A stretch of DNA of 33,322 nucleotides from Jiella soli (GCF_020615385.1 NZ_JAJAVB010000028.1:1-33322), one strand, 5' to 3'. Counted from the first letter of the stretch, positions 10,952-20,778 are shown. Notes: generated by a model not told the origin, from the sequence alone. Made by a program: numbers and translations.

Positions 10952-11891
10952 CCTGACGTTGATGCTTCCCGCCGCCTCCAGCGAGGCGGTCGGCACCGAC
11001 ATCATCCTCTACGGGCTGATCGCCGGCTCGGGCGCCATCATCGCGCTTGTCTCCTTCCTCATCTTTTTCTTCGCGATCCGATATCGGAAGGGATCGAAGG
11101 CCAGCCGCGAGAGGCTCCCCGAGTGGTTCCGGCGCGACATCGAGCTCGGCTGGACCTTCGCGACCGCCGGTCTCTTCGTGGCGATCTTCGCCTGGGCCGC
11201 ATCGCAGAACTTCGCGCTTGCCGTGCCGCCGCTGTCGCGGCAGGAGATCCACGTCGTCGGCAAGCAGTGGATGTGGAAGGTCGAGCACTCCGGCGGCCAG
11301 CGCGAGATCAACGAGCTGCACGTGCCGGCTGGCGAGACGGTGGACCTCGTCATGGAGAGCCAGGACGTAATCCACTCGTTCTTTGTCCCGGCCTTCCGCG
11401 TGAAGCAGGACGTCGTGCCAGGCCACGTCGAGCGACTGCGGTTCACGCCGGAGAAGAAGGGTACCTACCACCTCTTCTGCGCCGAGTACTGCGGCAGCGA
11501 GCACTCCAAGATGACTGGCCGCATCGTCGTCATGTCACCGGACGACTATGCCGACTGGCTGGCCGTGCAGCCGGAGGGCGACGACCTCGCCGACGAGGGA
11601 CGAAAGCTGTTCGTCGCGCGCGGATGCGCCGGCTGCCACGAAGGCTCATCACAGGTCCGCGCCCCACGTCTCGCCGGCGTCTATGGCTCGCCCGTACCGC
11701 TGACGGACGGCAGGATCGTCACCGCCGACGAGCAGTACATCCGCGACTCGATCTTGCAGCCGAAGCGCGACGTCGTCGCTGGCTTCGCTCCAATCATGCC
11801 GAGCTTCGCCGGCGCACTGACCGAGGGCGAACTCGTCAGCCTCTCCGCGTACATCCGCAGCCTTTCCCGAGCGAGGGCCGATCAGCCATGA
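10944..11891 (+). CDS. coxB: Cytochrome c oxidase subunit II, caa3 type with fused cytochrome c
   Basis: Electron-entry subunit of the oxidase, 315 residues. Two N-terminal membrane helices (about 20-46 and 69-88) are followed by the cupredoxin domain with all CuA ligands visible: His144, then Cys179, Glu181 (carbonyl), Cys183, His187 and Met190 in [13 protein letters not shown] fused C-terminal class I cytochrome c domain carries CAGCH at 228-232, with the methionine in the IMPSF segment as likely axial ligand. The fusion defines a caa3 oxidase and gives a direct acceptor for electrons from ActA/ActE. ATG 10944 is used because it overlaps the SCO stop by eight bases and precedes the first helix closely; the longer open frame runs back into the SCO gene. 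No cleavable signal is apparent. Confidence 0.95.
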   Translation: MDSLTLMLPAASSEAVGTDIILYGLIAGSGAIIALVSFLIFFFAIRYRKGSKASRERLPEWFRRDIELGWTFATAGLFVAIFAWAASQNFALAVPPLSRQEIHVVGKQWMWKVEHSGGQREINELHVPAGETVDLVMESQDVIHSFFVPAFRVKQDVVPGHVERLRFTPEKKGTYHLFCAEYCGSEHSKMTGRIVVMSPDDYADWLAVQPEGDDLADEGRKLFVARGCAGCHEGSSQVRAPRLAGVYGSPVPLTDGRIVTADEQYIRDSILQPKRDVVAGFAPIMPSFAGALTEGELVSLSAYIRSLSRARADQP

Positions 11892-13537
11892 GCGACATCC
11901 CGGTTCGCGACGTCGACCTCGAACCATCCTCGCGCGCCGAGAAGCACAGCTATCTCGGCGAGGACTTCTCGATCTGGTCGTGGCTGACGACGGTCGACCA
12001 CAAGCGGATCGCCATCCTCTACCTGATCTCGACGACGATCTTCTTCTTCATCGGCGGCGCAGCAGCGACGATGATCCGCTTCGAGCTGTTCACTCCGGCC
12101 GGCGACTTCCTGACCGACGACCAGTACAACCGGGTCTTCACCATGCACGGCGTCGTCATGGTGTGGTTCTTCCTGGTTCCGGTGATCCCCACTGTCCTGG
12201 GGAATTTTCTCGTGCCGCTGATGATCGGGGCGCGCGAACTCGCCTTCCCCCGGCTGAACCTCTTCTCGTGGTACCTCAACATCATCGGCGGCGGCTTCGC
12301 CGTGTGGGCGATGCTGTCGGGCGGCGTAGACACCGGCTGGACCTTCTACACCCCCTACTCTACCGCCTTCGCCAATAGTCACGTTTCGCTGACCGCGATC
12401 GGCGTCTTCGTCACCGGGTTTTCGACGATCGCGACCGGCGTCAACATGATCGTCACCACCCACACGATGCGCACCAAGGGCATGGGCTGGTTTCGCATGC
12501 CGCTGTTCGTCTGGTCGATCTACGCGACCAGCCTGATCATGCTGCTGTCGACGCCGGTGCTGGCGATGGTGCTCGTGCTACTCGTCTGCGAGCGGCTGCT
12601 CGGGCTCGGCATCTTCGACCCCAACCGCGGCGGCGACCCGATCCTGTTCCAGCACCTGTTCTGGTTCTACTCCCATCCGGCCGTCTACATCATGATCCTG
12701 CCGGGCATGGGCGTCGTCACCGAGGTGATTACCTGCTTCGCCCGCCGCCGCGTCTTCGGCTACAGCTTCATGGTCTATGCGCTCCTGGCGATCGCGGTGA
12801 TCGGCTTTTTCGTCTGGGGCCACCACATGTTCGTCTCGGGGCAATCGATGTACGCCTCGCTGGCCTTCTCCTTCCTGTCCTTCATCGTGGCGGTGCCGTC
12901 GGCGATCAAGGTGTTCAACTGGACGGCGACCCTCTATCGCGGCCAGATCACCTACGAGGCCTCGATGCTCTACGCGCTCGGCTTCGTGGGGCTGTTCACC
13001 ATGGGCGGACTGACCGGCCTGTTCCTCGCCTCGGTGCCGGTGGATATCCACTTGCACGACACTTATTTCGTCGTCGCGCATTTCCACTACATCATGGTCG
13101 GCGGCATGGTTTCGGCGTTCTTCGCCGGCCTGCACTTCTGGTGGCCGAAGATCACCGGCCGGCTCTATCCCGAAACGATCGCACAGATCGCGGCGATGAC
13201 GATGTTCTTCGGCTTCAACCTGACCTTCTTTCCGCAGTACATCCTCGGGAATCTCGGCATGCCGCGGCGCTACCATGCCTACCCGCCGGAGTTTCAGGTC
13301 TGGCACGTCCTGTCGTCCTCGGGTGCGGTGATCCTGGCGATCGCCTACCTGCTGCCGATCTTCTATCTCACCTGGTCGCTGATCTGGGGAAAGCGCGCAT
13401 CGGAGAACCCCTGGCGCGCATCGGGGCTCGAATGGCAGACCTCGTCGCCGCCGCCGAAGCACAACTTCCTGACCCCGCCGAAGGTCGAGGACGGCGTCTA
13501 CGACTATCACCGGGAGCAGGAGCCGCGCCGTGTCTGA
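11888..13537 (+). CDS. coxA: Cytochrome c oxidase subunit I, A2-type heme-copper oxidase
   Basis: Catalytic subunit (549 residues, twelve predicted helices) that reduces oxygen at the heme a3-CuB centre. Heme and CuB ligands are in place: MHGVVMVW, the FYSHPAVY motif in helix VI, GHHMF and the [12 protein letters not shown] segment. In the A1 class the helix VI motif is GHPEVY, with a glutamate at the end of the D channel; here it is YSHPAVY, the mark of the A2 class in which the glutamate is absent and a Tyr-Ser pair is thought to take its place. Rhodothermus-type caa3 oxidases of this class are known partners of ACIII. Start ATG 11888 overlaps the coxB stop by four bases; the N-terminus lies well before [16 protein letters not shown]. 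Confidence 0.96.
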   Translation: MSDIPVRDVDLEPSSRAEKHSYLGEDFSIWSWLTTVDHKRIAILYLISTTIFFFIGGAAATMIRFELFTPAGDFLTDDQYNRVFTMHGVVMVWFFLVPVIPTVLGNFLVPLMIGARELAFPRLNLFSWYLNIIGGGFAVWAMLSGGVDTGWTFYTPYSTAFANSHVSLTAIGVFVTGFSTIATGVNMIVTTHTMRTKGMGWFRMPLFVWSIYATSLIMLLSTPVLAMVLVLLVCERLLGLGIFDPNRGGDPILFQHLFWFYSHPAVYIMILPGMGVVTEVITCFARRRVFGYSFMVYALLAIAVIGFFVWGHHMFVSGQSMYASLAFSFLSFIVAVPSAIKVFNWTATLYRGQITYEASMLYALGFVGLFTMGGLTGLFLASVPVDIHLHDTYFVVAHFHYIMVGGMVSAFFAGLHFWWPKITGRLYPETIAQIAAMTMFFGFNLTFFPQYILGNLGMPRRYHAYPPEFQVWHVLSSSGAVILAIAYLLPIFYLTWSLIWGKRASENPWRASGLEWQTSSPPPKHNFLTPPKVEDGVYDYHREQEPRRV

Positions 13538-14198
13538 CTCCCCCGCTCTCGCCCGGCGCGAGCCCGCGGCCGCCGCGGCGCTCGCCGAACACTTCCAGGA
13601 CCTGAAGCAGCAGCAGACCGCCCACGTCTTCGGCCTCTGGATCTTCCTTGCGACGGAGATGCTGTTCTTCGGCGGCCTGTTCGCCGCCTATCTCGTCTAC
13701 CGCTACCTCTATCCAGACGCCTTCGTGGAAGCGGCGAGCGAGACCGAGATCGTGATCGGCTCGATCAATACGCTTCTGCTTCTGACCTCCGGCATGACGA
13801 CGTCGCTCGCGGTGAAGGCCGCCGGCGAAGGCGATCACGGCGCCGTCTCGGTCCTGATCCTCGCGACGCTGGTCCTCGGCTTCCTGTTTCTCGGCGCCAA
13901 GGGCTACGAGTACGTCCTCGACCTCCACCACCATCTCTGGCCGTCGATGCCGGACTTCAAGCTCGCCGACCCGCCGACGCGCATCTTCTGGTCGCTCTAC
14001 TGGCTGATGACCGGCATGCACGCCGTCCACATGTCGATCGGTCTCGGCACCTGGATCGTGCTCCTGGTGATGGTGCGCCGGCGCAGCTTTCCGCTGGTCG
14101 AGGCGTCGCGGATCCGCATCGCCGGACTCTACTGGGGGTTCGTCGACATGATGTGGCTGATCATCTGGCCGCTGCTCTATCTCGTGGGCCGGCCGTGA
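13530..14198 (+). CDS. coxC: Cytochrome c oxidase subunit III
   Basis: A 222-residue membrane protein with five hydrophobic helices, of the heme-copper oxidase subunit III family in its short bacterial form (lacking the first two helices of mitochondrial COX3). Typical stretches are [24 protein letters not shown], with the conserved glutamate in helix form, [40 protein letters not shown] and [20 protein letters not shown]. The subunit stabilises the catalytic subunit and proton uptake; it has no metal. Start is GTG 13530, which overlaps the coxA stop by eight bases; the next gene starts on its own TGA. Confidence 0.95.
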   Translation: MSDSPALARREPAAAAALAEHFQDLKQQQTAHVFGLWIFLATEMLFFGGLFAAYLVYRYLYPDAFVEAASETEIVIGSINTLLLLTSGMTTSLAVKAAGEGDHGAVSVLILATLVLGFLFLGAKGYEYVLDLHHHLWPSMPDFKLADPPTRIFWSLYWLMTGMHAVHMSIGLGTWIVLLVMVRRRSFPLVEASRIRIAGLYWGFVDMMWLIIWPLLYLVGRP

Positions 14199-14593
14199 CT
14201 CGCCGCGACACGCCTCCCCGGCAGGAGGAGGGCCGCGGCTTCGCACGGCGCATGCCGCGGATCCTGTTCCCGGAGCTGCTGGTCTATGGCCTGCTCCTTC
14301 TCCTCGGCGGGCTTTCCCTTGGGCTCGCCTTCGCACCGCTCGGTCAGCCGACGCACATTCTCGTCGCACTCGCCATCGCGGTGGTCATGATCGGGCTCGT
14401 CCTCACCTTCTTCATGGACCTCAACCGGGCAACCGCGATCATTCTTCTCGCCGCGGCGTCGGGCGTGATCTTCCTGATGGTCCTGTTCGTGCTGACGATG
14501 TCCGACTACCTCACCCGCAACGTGGCGCCCGATGAGCCGCCGAGCGTCGGCGACGCGTCTGCGGTCAGCCTCCGCACGAGCCTATCGAGGTAA
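14195..14593 (+). CDS. coxD: Cytochrome c oxidase subunit IV, caa3 type
   Basis: Small accessory subunit, 132 residues from GTG 14195, which overlaps the coxC stop as GTGA. Three hydrophobic helices (about 24-46, 54-70 and 78-100) include the family pattern ILVALAIAVVMIGLVLTFFMDL, the usual sign of prokaryotic oxidase subunit IV (COX4_pro). A basic, soluble N-terminus precedes the helices. The last gene of the overlapped block; 346 bases without a gene follow. The open frame extends upstream to 14153, but that part would overlap the conserved end of coxC in another frame and has no ribosome binding site advantage. Confidence 0.85.
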   Translation: MTRRDTPPRQEEGRGFARRMPRILFPELLVYGLLLLLGGLSLGLAFAPLGQPTHILVALAIAVVMIGLVLTFFMDLNRATAIILLAAASGVIFLMVLFVLTMSDYLTRNVAPDEPPSVGDASAVSLRTSLSR

Positions 14594-14939
14594 TCCCCCT
14601 CCCCGCCCGGGACCAGCCGGTGTTGGCGATTGGTGGGGCTTCTTCCGGCCTACGCATTTCCCGTGCGGCCCGATTGAACGATCCAGACCCGGCTCAGTTG
14701 ATCCAGGTGCCCGATGTTGACCTTCAACGCATCCCACCGATCAGACACGGGAGACTTCTCTTGTCGATATCTCGCCAATTGACCGAGACGGGCGGCCATG
14801 GCGATCGCGCAGAACGACCTCTGACGATCGCCGCCTTTTCCGCACTCGTGACCGGTGCAGTCGGCATCGGCTCGAACCGCCGGCGGGACGGCCAACGACC
14901 GTGTCCGGCTGACGATGTACCGGCCAAGCCAGGAGCCCA
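14594..14939. other. Gap between the oxidase block and the dehydrogenase gene
   Basis: No gene, tRNA or recognisable repeat is seen here. Short open frames on both strands have no family resemblance. I find no clear stem-loop with a T run after coxD, so the end of the operon transcript is not visible; a promoter for the downstream dehydrogenase probably lies in the last 150 bases, but no convincing -35/-10 pair can be named. Confidence 0.5.
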
Positions 14940-15737
14940 ATGATGGCAGACCATACAGGAGAACTCGCAGTCGTGACCGGCGCTTCCAGCGGCATCGGCT
15001 ACGAACTGGCAAAGCTCGCCGCCGAAGACGGCTATGACCTCGTCGTCGTCGCGAACGAAGTCGAGATCGAGGAAGCCGCCAGGAAACTCGGCCAGTTTGG
15101 CACCGAGGTGAAAGCAGTGCAGGCCGATCTTGGCACCGAGCACGGCGTGACTGCGTTGTGGAACGTCATCGAGGACCGCCGGGTGGACGTGTTGATGGCC
15201 AATGCCGGCAGAGGCCTCGGCCATGGTTTCCTCGATCAGGACTTCCAGAAGGCCAAGGATGTCGTCGACGTCAACGTCACCGGCACGATCTCGCTGATCC
15301 ACAAGGTCGGCCGCCAGATGCGCGATCGGAACGCAGGCCGCATCCTTGTCACCGGCTCGATCGCCGGCTTCATCCCAGGCTCGTTCCAGGCGGTCTACAA
15401 CGGCACGAAGGCGTTCCTGGACTCCTTCGCCGAAGCGCTCGCAAACGAACTGAAGGAGACGAACGTCACCGTCACCTGTCTCGAACCCGGGCCGACCGAC
15501 ACCGAGTTCTTCCATCGCGCCGAGATGGACGACACTTCCATTGGGCAGGACGATTCCAAGGACGACCCTGCCACGGTGGCAAAGACCGGCTATGACGCCA
15601 TGCAGAAGGGTACGCGGCAGGTCGCCAGCGGATTCATGAACAAGGTCCAGTCGACATTCGCCGGCATCATCCCGGATGCGGTGCTTTCGCAGATGCACCG
15701 CCGGATGGCCGAACCGAAACGGAGCGGCAGCGACTGA
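14940..15737 (+). CDS. Short-chain dehydrogenase/reductase (SDR)
   Basis: NAD(P)-dependent oxidoreductase of 265 residues with a complete classical SDR core: cofactor motif TGASSGIG near the N-terminus, NAG in LMANAGRGLG, and the catalytic Ser-Tyr-Lys triad in VTGSIAG and YNGTKAFLDSF. The segment LEPGPTDTEFFHRAEM after the triad is of the kind found in proteins annotated as DltE/YqjQ-like reductases. The substrate cannot be told. An AGGAG site at 14931-14935 favours the second of two adjacent ATG codons (14943) as the true start. The gene stands alone: a gap precedes it, and the broken LysR gene after it is on the other strand. Confidence 0.9.
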   Translation: MMADHTGELAVVTGASSGIGYELAKLAAEDGYDLVVVANEVEIEEAARKLGQFGTEVKAVQADLGTEHGVTALWNVIEDRRVDVLMANAGRGLGHGFLDQDFQKAKDVVDVNVTGTISLIHKVGRQMRDRNAGRILVTGSIAGFIPGSFQAVYNGTKAFLDSFAEALANELKETNVTVTCLEPGPTDTEFFHRAEMDDTSIGQDDSKDDPATVAKTGYDAMQKGTRQVASGFMNKVQSTFAGIIPDAVLSQMHRRMAEPKRSGSD

Positions 15738-15899
15738 TCGCGCGGCAGACGAGAAGTGGCGCTCTGAAGCGGCATTATACAGACGAGGTCGCTCACCGCG
15801 ACAGGATCAGATTCCGGCCTTCGGGTCTTTCCCCCGCAAGTATCTGGTACCGCTGAGTTCGTGGTGACGTCCGCCCCGTCGACGAGGCGTCCCGGTCCC

Positions 15900-16390
15900 T
15901 CAAGCGCCGCGGGGTTCGCGATGGTCGACCGGTCCGGCGAGTTTGGCTCGTAGTCGTGGCGTCGCCCAATGGAGGAAGGCGCGCAGCTTGAGGGGCATGG
16001 ACTCGCGTCCGGAATAGACGATGTGAACCGGCAGCGGGTCCTGCTCGAACTCGTCCAGCAAGATGACCAGGAAGCCCTCCTGCCTCGCCGCTTCCATCTT
16101 GTACGACATCACCTGAGCGATGCCGGCTCCGGTGATGGGAGCCTGGACAGCCGCTTCGGACGTGTTGACGGTCAGCCGTGATCGGATGGGCTCTGCGAGC
16201 GCAAGGTTCTCCCGTTTGAACTTCCAGGACGCCGGAACACCGAAATCGTCGATCGTGATTCTCAGTCATGGGCCGTCAGGTCCTTCGGGTCGCCCGGGCG
16301 TCCCCAGCGGCATCCCAAGAAGGGTTTCCCCACGAAGAAGGTGGAGAACTCGCGGCAGTTGCCGGAGGCGCAGTTCCTCAAGCCGAACGT
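15900..16390 (-). pseudogene. Remnant of a LysR-family transcriptional regulator (effector domain)
   Basis: Reading the minus strand from 16265 down to the stop at 15900 gives about 121 residues typical of the C-terminal half of a LysR substrate-binding domain: ITIDDFGVPASWKFKR, RSRLTVNTSEAAVQAPITGA, AQVMSYKMEAARQEGFLVIL, then FEQDPLPVHIVYSGRESMPLKLRAFLHWATPRLRAKL. Immediately upstream, in a neighbouring frame, comes KPFLGCRWGRPGDPKDLTAHD, which matches the segment that normally stands just before (YLxRxGxPxxPxDLxxHDCL). A frameshift or small deletion near 16262-16268 separates them and both frames meet TGA there. No winged helix-turn-helix DNA-binding part is recognisable further up to the next gene, so the gene is broken and missing its 5' end. 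The upstream limit is approximate. Confidence 0.65.
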
Positions 16391-16607
16391 CGGCTGTGAG
16401 ACATCGGCGATCGACAGCGACCCGGCGCGTTCGCGCAAAGTTCGCCGCGCGAGACGGTGCCGAGCCGCAGTGCTGGCAGAATGACGCCACTGCCCGACAC
16501 CATGCGGCAACTTTTTTCCCTATCATCAAGCCGGATACGAGCTTTTAGTGTAACCTCGTTAAGCTAAGCCTTTCGAAATGTGTGACATCCTGGATGCGGA
16601 GGGCACG

Positions 16608-17804
16608 ATGGCAACCACGCATCATTTTCTCATCGTCGACGACGACCCGGTGTTTTCGGCGGTCGCCGAATCCGTGGTCCTCTCGTCCGGAGACCATACG
16701 ACGTCGCTTGCAGCAAGCGGCGAGGATGGGCTTCGGCAGCTCTCGGCGGCGACATCGCCCGTCGATATCATCATCCTCGACCTTAACATGCCGAGGCTCG
16801 ACGGCCTGGCATATCTTCGGGTGCTGTCCGAAGTCGGCTATCGAGGCGCCGTCATCATCTCCAGCGGCGAGTCCCAGGCCATCATCGAAGCCGCGCAGCG
16901 GATGGGCCGCATGCTGGGCGTGAAGGTCTGCGGGACCTTGAAGAAGCCGTTGCAGCGCGATGCGTTCCTTGCCGAAATCGCCAAGTGCGAGACCGCGACC
17001 ATGCGAGCGAAGCCCGAGCCTGTGAGCGGCCGCGTCACGGGCGACCTCGTGCCTTACTACCAGCCGCAGATCGACACGCGAGATGGACGCGTCGTCGGGC
17101 TGGAGGCACTGATCCGGCTGCAAACCCCGGATGGGCGGCTGCTCGGTCCCGATGCCGTCTTCCATCCGGAGGTCGCGGCCGCGGAGCTCTCCTCGCTGAC
17201 ACTGTCGATCGCGGATCTGACGATGCGCGATTCCGCGACGTGGAAGGCGAGAGGATTTTCCCGCCGCGTCTCGATCAACCTCGATGCCCGAATCCTTGAC
17301 GAGGGCGGCTTTCCCTCACGACTTGTCGATCTCGGCCGCCGCCACGGCCTCGAGCCCTCCTCGGTCGTCTGCGAACTCACCGAGACTGCTCTGCCGAAAT
17401 CGATGACCTCTCTGATCGAGACATTGACCCGTCTGCGCATGGCAGGGTTCGGTCTGTCGCTCGACGACTACGGAACCGGCACCGCCAACTACGGGATGCT
17501 GCGCCTTTGCCCGTTCAGCGAGTTGAAGATCGACAAAACGATTGTCCAGTCCGCCGGCAGCGATCGGGTGGCTCGCCTGTTCATGAGCAACGCAGCCGCG
17601 ATGGCGCGCGACCTGGATCTCGAGGTCGTGGCGGAAGGCGTCGAAACCGAGGACCAGTTAAGTCTGGTCCGGGAGGCCGGTATCTCGATCGTCCAAGGGT
17701 TCCTCTTCAGCCGCCCGATCCCGGCAGATGCCGCGTTCCAGACGTATCGCTACGAGCACGATGGGGATAATCGGGTGCCCGAGCGGTCGCGGGCTCGCGG
17801 CTGA
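16608..17804 (+). CDS. Response regulator with EAL domain (c-di-GMP phosphodiesterase)
   Basis: A 398-residue two-domain protein. Residues about 6-120 form a receiver: acidic pair in LIVDDDPVF, phospho-acceptor Asp in [13 protein letters not shown] and the Lys in TLKKP. Residues about 145-390 form an EAL domain with the elements needed for hydrolysis of cyclic di-[36 protein letters not shown] and VQGFLFSRP. All look intact, so an active phosphodiesterase is expected, with activity set by phosphorylation. An in-frame ATG at 16578 exists, but ATG 16608 has a GGAGGG ribosome binding site five bases before it. The hybrid histidine kinase 69 bases downstream on the same strand, ending in an HPt domain, is the natural phosphate donor. 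Confidence 0.93.
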   Translation: MATTHHFLIVDDDPVFSAVAESVVLSSGDHTTSLAASGEDGLRQLSAATSPVDIIILDLNMPRLDGLAYLRVLSEVGYRGAVIISSGESQAIIEAAQRMGRMLGVKVCGTLKKPLQRDAFLAEIAKCETATMRAKPEPVSGRVTGDLVPYYQPQIDTRDGRVVGLEALIRLQTPDGRLLGPDAVFHPEVAAAELSSLTLSIADLTMRDSATWKARGFSRRVSINLDARILDEGGFPSRLVDLGRRHGLEPSSVVCELTETALPKSMTSLIETLTRLRMAGFGLSLDDYGTGTANYGMLRLCPFSELKIDKTIVQSAGSDRVARLFMSNAAAMARDLDLEVVAEGVETEDQLSLVREAGISIVQGFLFSRPIPADAAFQTYRYEHDGDNRVPERSRARG

Positions 17805-17873
17805 CCGCTTCGATCTCCTTCGCTCGGCGATCCGACACTTCGGCTTAAGGAGATCCACCTTAGTCTGGCGCTC

Positions 17874-20651
17874 ATGGGCTATGGGATCTCCTCCGGACAG
17901 ATGAGGCGCGTGAAGGCGTGGAAGTCGCTCGGCTTTCGCCTGTCCGTCGTCGTCGTCGTGGCCGTCCTGTGCGCCGTCGGCTGCACGATCGGCTTCTTCC
18001 TGGTTCAGGATTTTCAACAGACGGTGGAGGCCGAGCAAAGCCGACTTCGCAGTTCGGCCGCTGCGTTTGCCGCCGCGTCCTCCGGGGCCGTTACCGCAAA
18101 GGACCGCCGCGGCGCGCTGGAGGTCATCCGCGGCATCCGCGGGCTCGCGCATGTCGGCTATGCCGAGATTGCGACGGCGGACGGACGTCAGCTTGCCGAG
18201 ATCGGCACGGCTGAATCGCTCGTCAGCTCCGACCGGGAACTCAGCGACGGCGAGCCGCTGTCGATGTTCTTCGCCGACACGATCACGGCGCGAGCCGCCA
18301 TCCGCGATGGCGGGGAGACCGTCGGATGGATTTCGATCCATGCCGATGTCGGCTGGCTGCGTTCTCGCTTCCTGCGCAGCCTTGTGATCTCCATCCTGTT
18401 CTGCGGCCTCGTCCTCGCATTGACCTTGGCCGCAGCCTGGCTGCTGATTGCCCGGATCGTGCGACCATTGCGCAGATTGGCGGACGAGTTCGCCGATATC
18501 GGCCGACGGTCGGACCTGTCCAAGCGCGTCGTTGCGACGTCCGACGATGAAGTCGGAGTTCTTTCCAGCGCCTTCAACGACATGTTCTCGCGGATCGACG
18601 AACGCGATCAACTGCTGCAAAGGCACCGTGAGACGCTCGAAGAGACGGTTCTGAAACGCACTGCAGAGCTGCGGGCCGCCAAGAACGAGGCCGAAACGGC
18701 CAATGCCGCCAAGTCGGAGTTCCTTGCAACCGTCAGTCATGAAATCCGGACGCCGATGAACGGTATGCTGGTCATGGCGGAAATGTTGTCGAAGTCGCCG
18801 CTGCCGGAAACATCCCTGCGCTATGCGACGATCATTCATCGCTCGGGCCGCGGGCTCGTCAACATCCTGAACGACATCCTGGATCTGTCCAAGATCGAAT
18901 CCGGGCGGCTGGATCTGGAATCCATCCCATTGTCGCTCGATACGCTGGTCGAGGATGTCGCCAGCCTCTTTCAGGAGAAGGCGCGGGAAAAGTCCCTTTC
19001 GCTCGCCGTGATCGTCGATCCGGACGTGCCGCACGAGGTGATCGGCGATCCGGTGCGGATCAGCCAGGTCCTGACCAACCTCGTGAACAACGCCCTGAAG
19101 TTCACGTCTTCCGGCGGCGTGACCATCGAGGTCGAGTGCGTGGACGAAGCAGGATCGTCGGAGAGACGTCGGATCGCAGTCACCGTGCAGGATACCGGCA
19201 TCGGCATTGCAGGCGACAGGATCGACAAGCTGTTCAGCCGCTTCAGCCAGGCGGACCAGAGCATTACGCGGAAATTCGGCGGCACCGGCCTCGGCCTTGC
19301 GATCTCCAAGCAGTTGGTCGAGGCGATGGGCGGATCGATCAGAGCGACCAGCGTCGAAGGCTCCGGCTCCTGCTTCCGCTTCGAGCTGGATCTCGAGGTC
19401 ACCCGCCCGGCCGCGTTTCGCCCGTCCCTTGTCGGTCGATCGATCCTTCTGCTTGATCCGGATCCCGTTACCCGTCCGGCCATCACAACAGTCTTCGCCC
19501 GATACGGCGCGACCGTCCTTGCCGCCGCCGATGCCGCCCCTGCGGGGGCAGACATCGTGCTGGCACGGGAATCGGAAGTTCAGGGCCTTCTCGCGGGGTC
19601 GCGGTGCGAAAATCTTTCGCCAATTGTCCTCCTGCGAGAAGCCGTGCTTGCGGGCGGCCAGCTGGAAAGGGTCACCGACCGCATCTCGGACGAGATCGCG
19701 CTCCCGTTCTCGAGGGCGGATGTGGAGCAGCTCGTGTGCCGCATTCTCAGCGGAGACTTCGTGCGGCCCCGATCCGAGATCGCTGCCTCACAGCGGTGGG
19801 ATGGCAAGAATGGCGGCTTCCAGCAGCTGCGCGTGCTCGTGGTGGATGACGGCGCGGTCAACCGCGAGGTCCTGAAGGAGGCGCTTGCCGGCCTCGGCGT
19901 GGGTCCCGACCTTGCCGAGAGTGGTGCCGAGGCGCTGATCAAGGTCGAGGAGAACGCATACGACGTCGTCTTCATGGACTGCTCCATGCCCGAGATGGAT
20001 GGCTACGAGACGACCCGCCGCATCAGACAGATCGAACATCGTCTCGGCCGCGGCCGGTCGCGCGTTGTCGCTCTGACCGCCCACGGGCGGGACCATGACA
20101 GGATGGGATGGCAGGCTGCCGGGATGGACGCCTATCTCACCAAGCCCTTCACCTTGGCCGAGATCGAGCAGACGTTGAAGACGACCTCTCTGTCCGCGCA
20201 GGCCGCACCAGCGGTGATGCGCCAAACCGAGAAGACGCCTCCTGACTCTTGCGAAGCCGACTGGCGGCACCGGCCTGTTCTCAACGAGGAGACCGTCGCG
20301 ATGCTGCGGATGCTCGCCGCGCAGAGCGGGCCGGGAACGCTTGAGAAGATCATCGGCCTCTTCCGCACGAACGCACCGAAAGCGCTTCAAGATCTCGTCG
20401 AGCACCGCGGCAACTTGCCCGAGAGAGCCCGCCTGGCGCACGCGCTCAAGTCGATGTGTACGAGCGCCGGAGCAGAGCAGGCCGCGGCGATCTGCGAAAT
20501 CATCGAAACGGGAAACAAGGACGGCATCGCGGTCGATCCGAGCCTTTTCGCCGAATTGGGCCCGGCTCTGGCCGAAGCCGACGGGCATCTGTCTGCCCTT
20601 TGTGCCCAGTCGTCCAACGCCATGCTCAGCAACCAAGCGCTGACTGCCTGA
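17874..20651 (+). CDS. Hybrid sensor histidine kinase with receiver and HPt domains
   Basis: A 925-residue membrane-bound sensor kinase of BarA-like layout. Order: transmembrane helix (about 21-43), periplasmic sensor part of roughly 120 residues, second helix (about 167-190), HAMP, HisKA with SHEIRTP (His289), HATPase with NLVNNALKFT, DTGIGIAGDRID and GGTGLGLAISKQ, a degenerate receiver (SILLLDPDPV; no phospho-acceptor Asp seen), an intact receiver (VVDDGAVNREVL; Asp702 in VFMDCSMPEMDGYE; Lys in YLTKPF) and a C-terminal HPt with His856 in LAHALKSM. A His-Asp-His relay can thus be completed inside one chain and passed to the receiver-EAL protein just upstream. The signal sensed is unknown. 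ATG 17874 lacks a well-spaced ribosome binding site; ATG 17901 is an alternative start. Confidence 0.93.
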   Translation: MGYGISSGQMRRVKAWKSLGFRLSVVVVVAVLCAVGCTIGFFLVQDFQQTVEAEQSRLRSSAAAFAAASSGAVTAKDRRGALEVIRGIRGLAHVGYAEIATADGRQLAEIGTAESLVSSDRELSDGEPLSMFFADTITARAAIRDGGETVGWISIHADVGWLRSRFLRSLVISILFCGLVLALTLAAAWLLIARIVRPLRRLADEFADIGRRSDLSKRVVATSDDEVGVLSSAFNDMFSRIDERDQLLQRHRETLEETVLKRTAELRAAKNEAETANAAKSEFLATVSHEIRTPMNGMLVMAEMLSKSPLPETSLRYATIIHRSGRGLVNILNDILDLSKIESGRLDLESIPLSLDTLVEDVASLFQEKAREKSLSLAVIVDPDVPHEVIGDPVRISQVLTNLVNNALKFTSSGGVTIEVECVDEAGSSERRRIAVTVQDTGIGIAGDRIDKLFSRFSQADQSITRKFGGTGLGLAISKQLVEAMGGSIRATSVEGSGSCFRFELDLEVTRPAAFRPSLVGRSILLLDPDPVTRPAITTVFARYGATVLAAADAAPAGADIVLARESEVQGLLAGSRCENLSPIVLLREAVLAGGQLERVTDRISDEIALPFSRADVEQLVCRILSGDFVRPRSEIAASQRWDGKNGGFQQLRVLVVDDGAVNREVLKEALAGLGVGPDLAESGAEALIKVEENAYDVVFMDCSMPEMDGYETTRRIRQIEHRLGRGRSRVVALTAHGRDHDRMGWQAAGMDAYLTKPFTLAEIEQTLKTTSLSAQAAPAVMRQTEKTPPDSCEADWRHRPVLNEETVAMLRMLAAQSGPGTLEKIIGLFRTNAPKALQDLVEHRGNLPERARLAHALKSMCTSAGAEQAAAICEIIETGNKDGIAVDPSLFAELGPALAEADGHLSALCAQSSNAMLSNQALTA

Positions 20652-20723
20652 ACACCATGTGGAACGGCGATGCGTTTGGATAAGATTTGCAGGAACCCGC
20701 AGGCCAGTTCTTCACCACAGCGA

Positions 20724-20738
20724 TTAAGCTACGTTTAT
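20724..20738 (+). promoter_or_regulatory. Near-match to a CtrA binding site before the TadG-like gene
   Basis: The bases ttaagctacgtttat match the alphaproteobacterial CtrA pattern TTAA-N7-TTAA at seven of eight fixed positions, with the right seven-base spacing. It lies about 40 bases before the ATG of the TadG-like gene, in the 127-base gap after the kinase gene. CtrA controls Tad/Flp pilus genes in Caulobacter. One mismatch and the short pattern mean chance is a real possibility. Confidence 0.3.
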
Positions 20739-20778
20739 CAAAAGACGTGCAAGGTCATCCGATCTTCGGGGGCTTTCG

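Noticed and set aside
16262-16268. In-frame TGA in the LysR remnant read as selenocysteine
   Set aside because: The two halves lie in different frames and the winged-helix part is missing, so decay is the simpler explanation; no SECIS-like hairpin was noted.
17658-19034. 458-residue minus-strand open frame over the RR-EAL/kinase junction
   Set aside because: Spans two well-supported genes in antisense and shows no recognisable domain.
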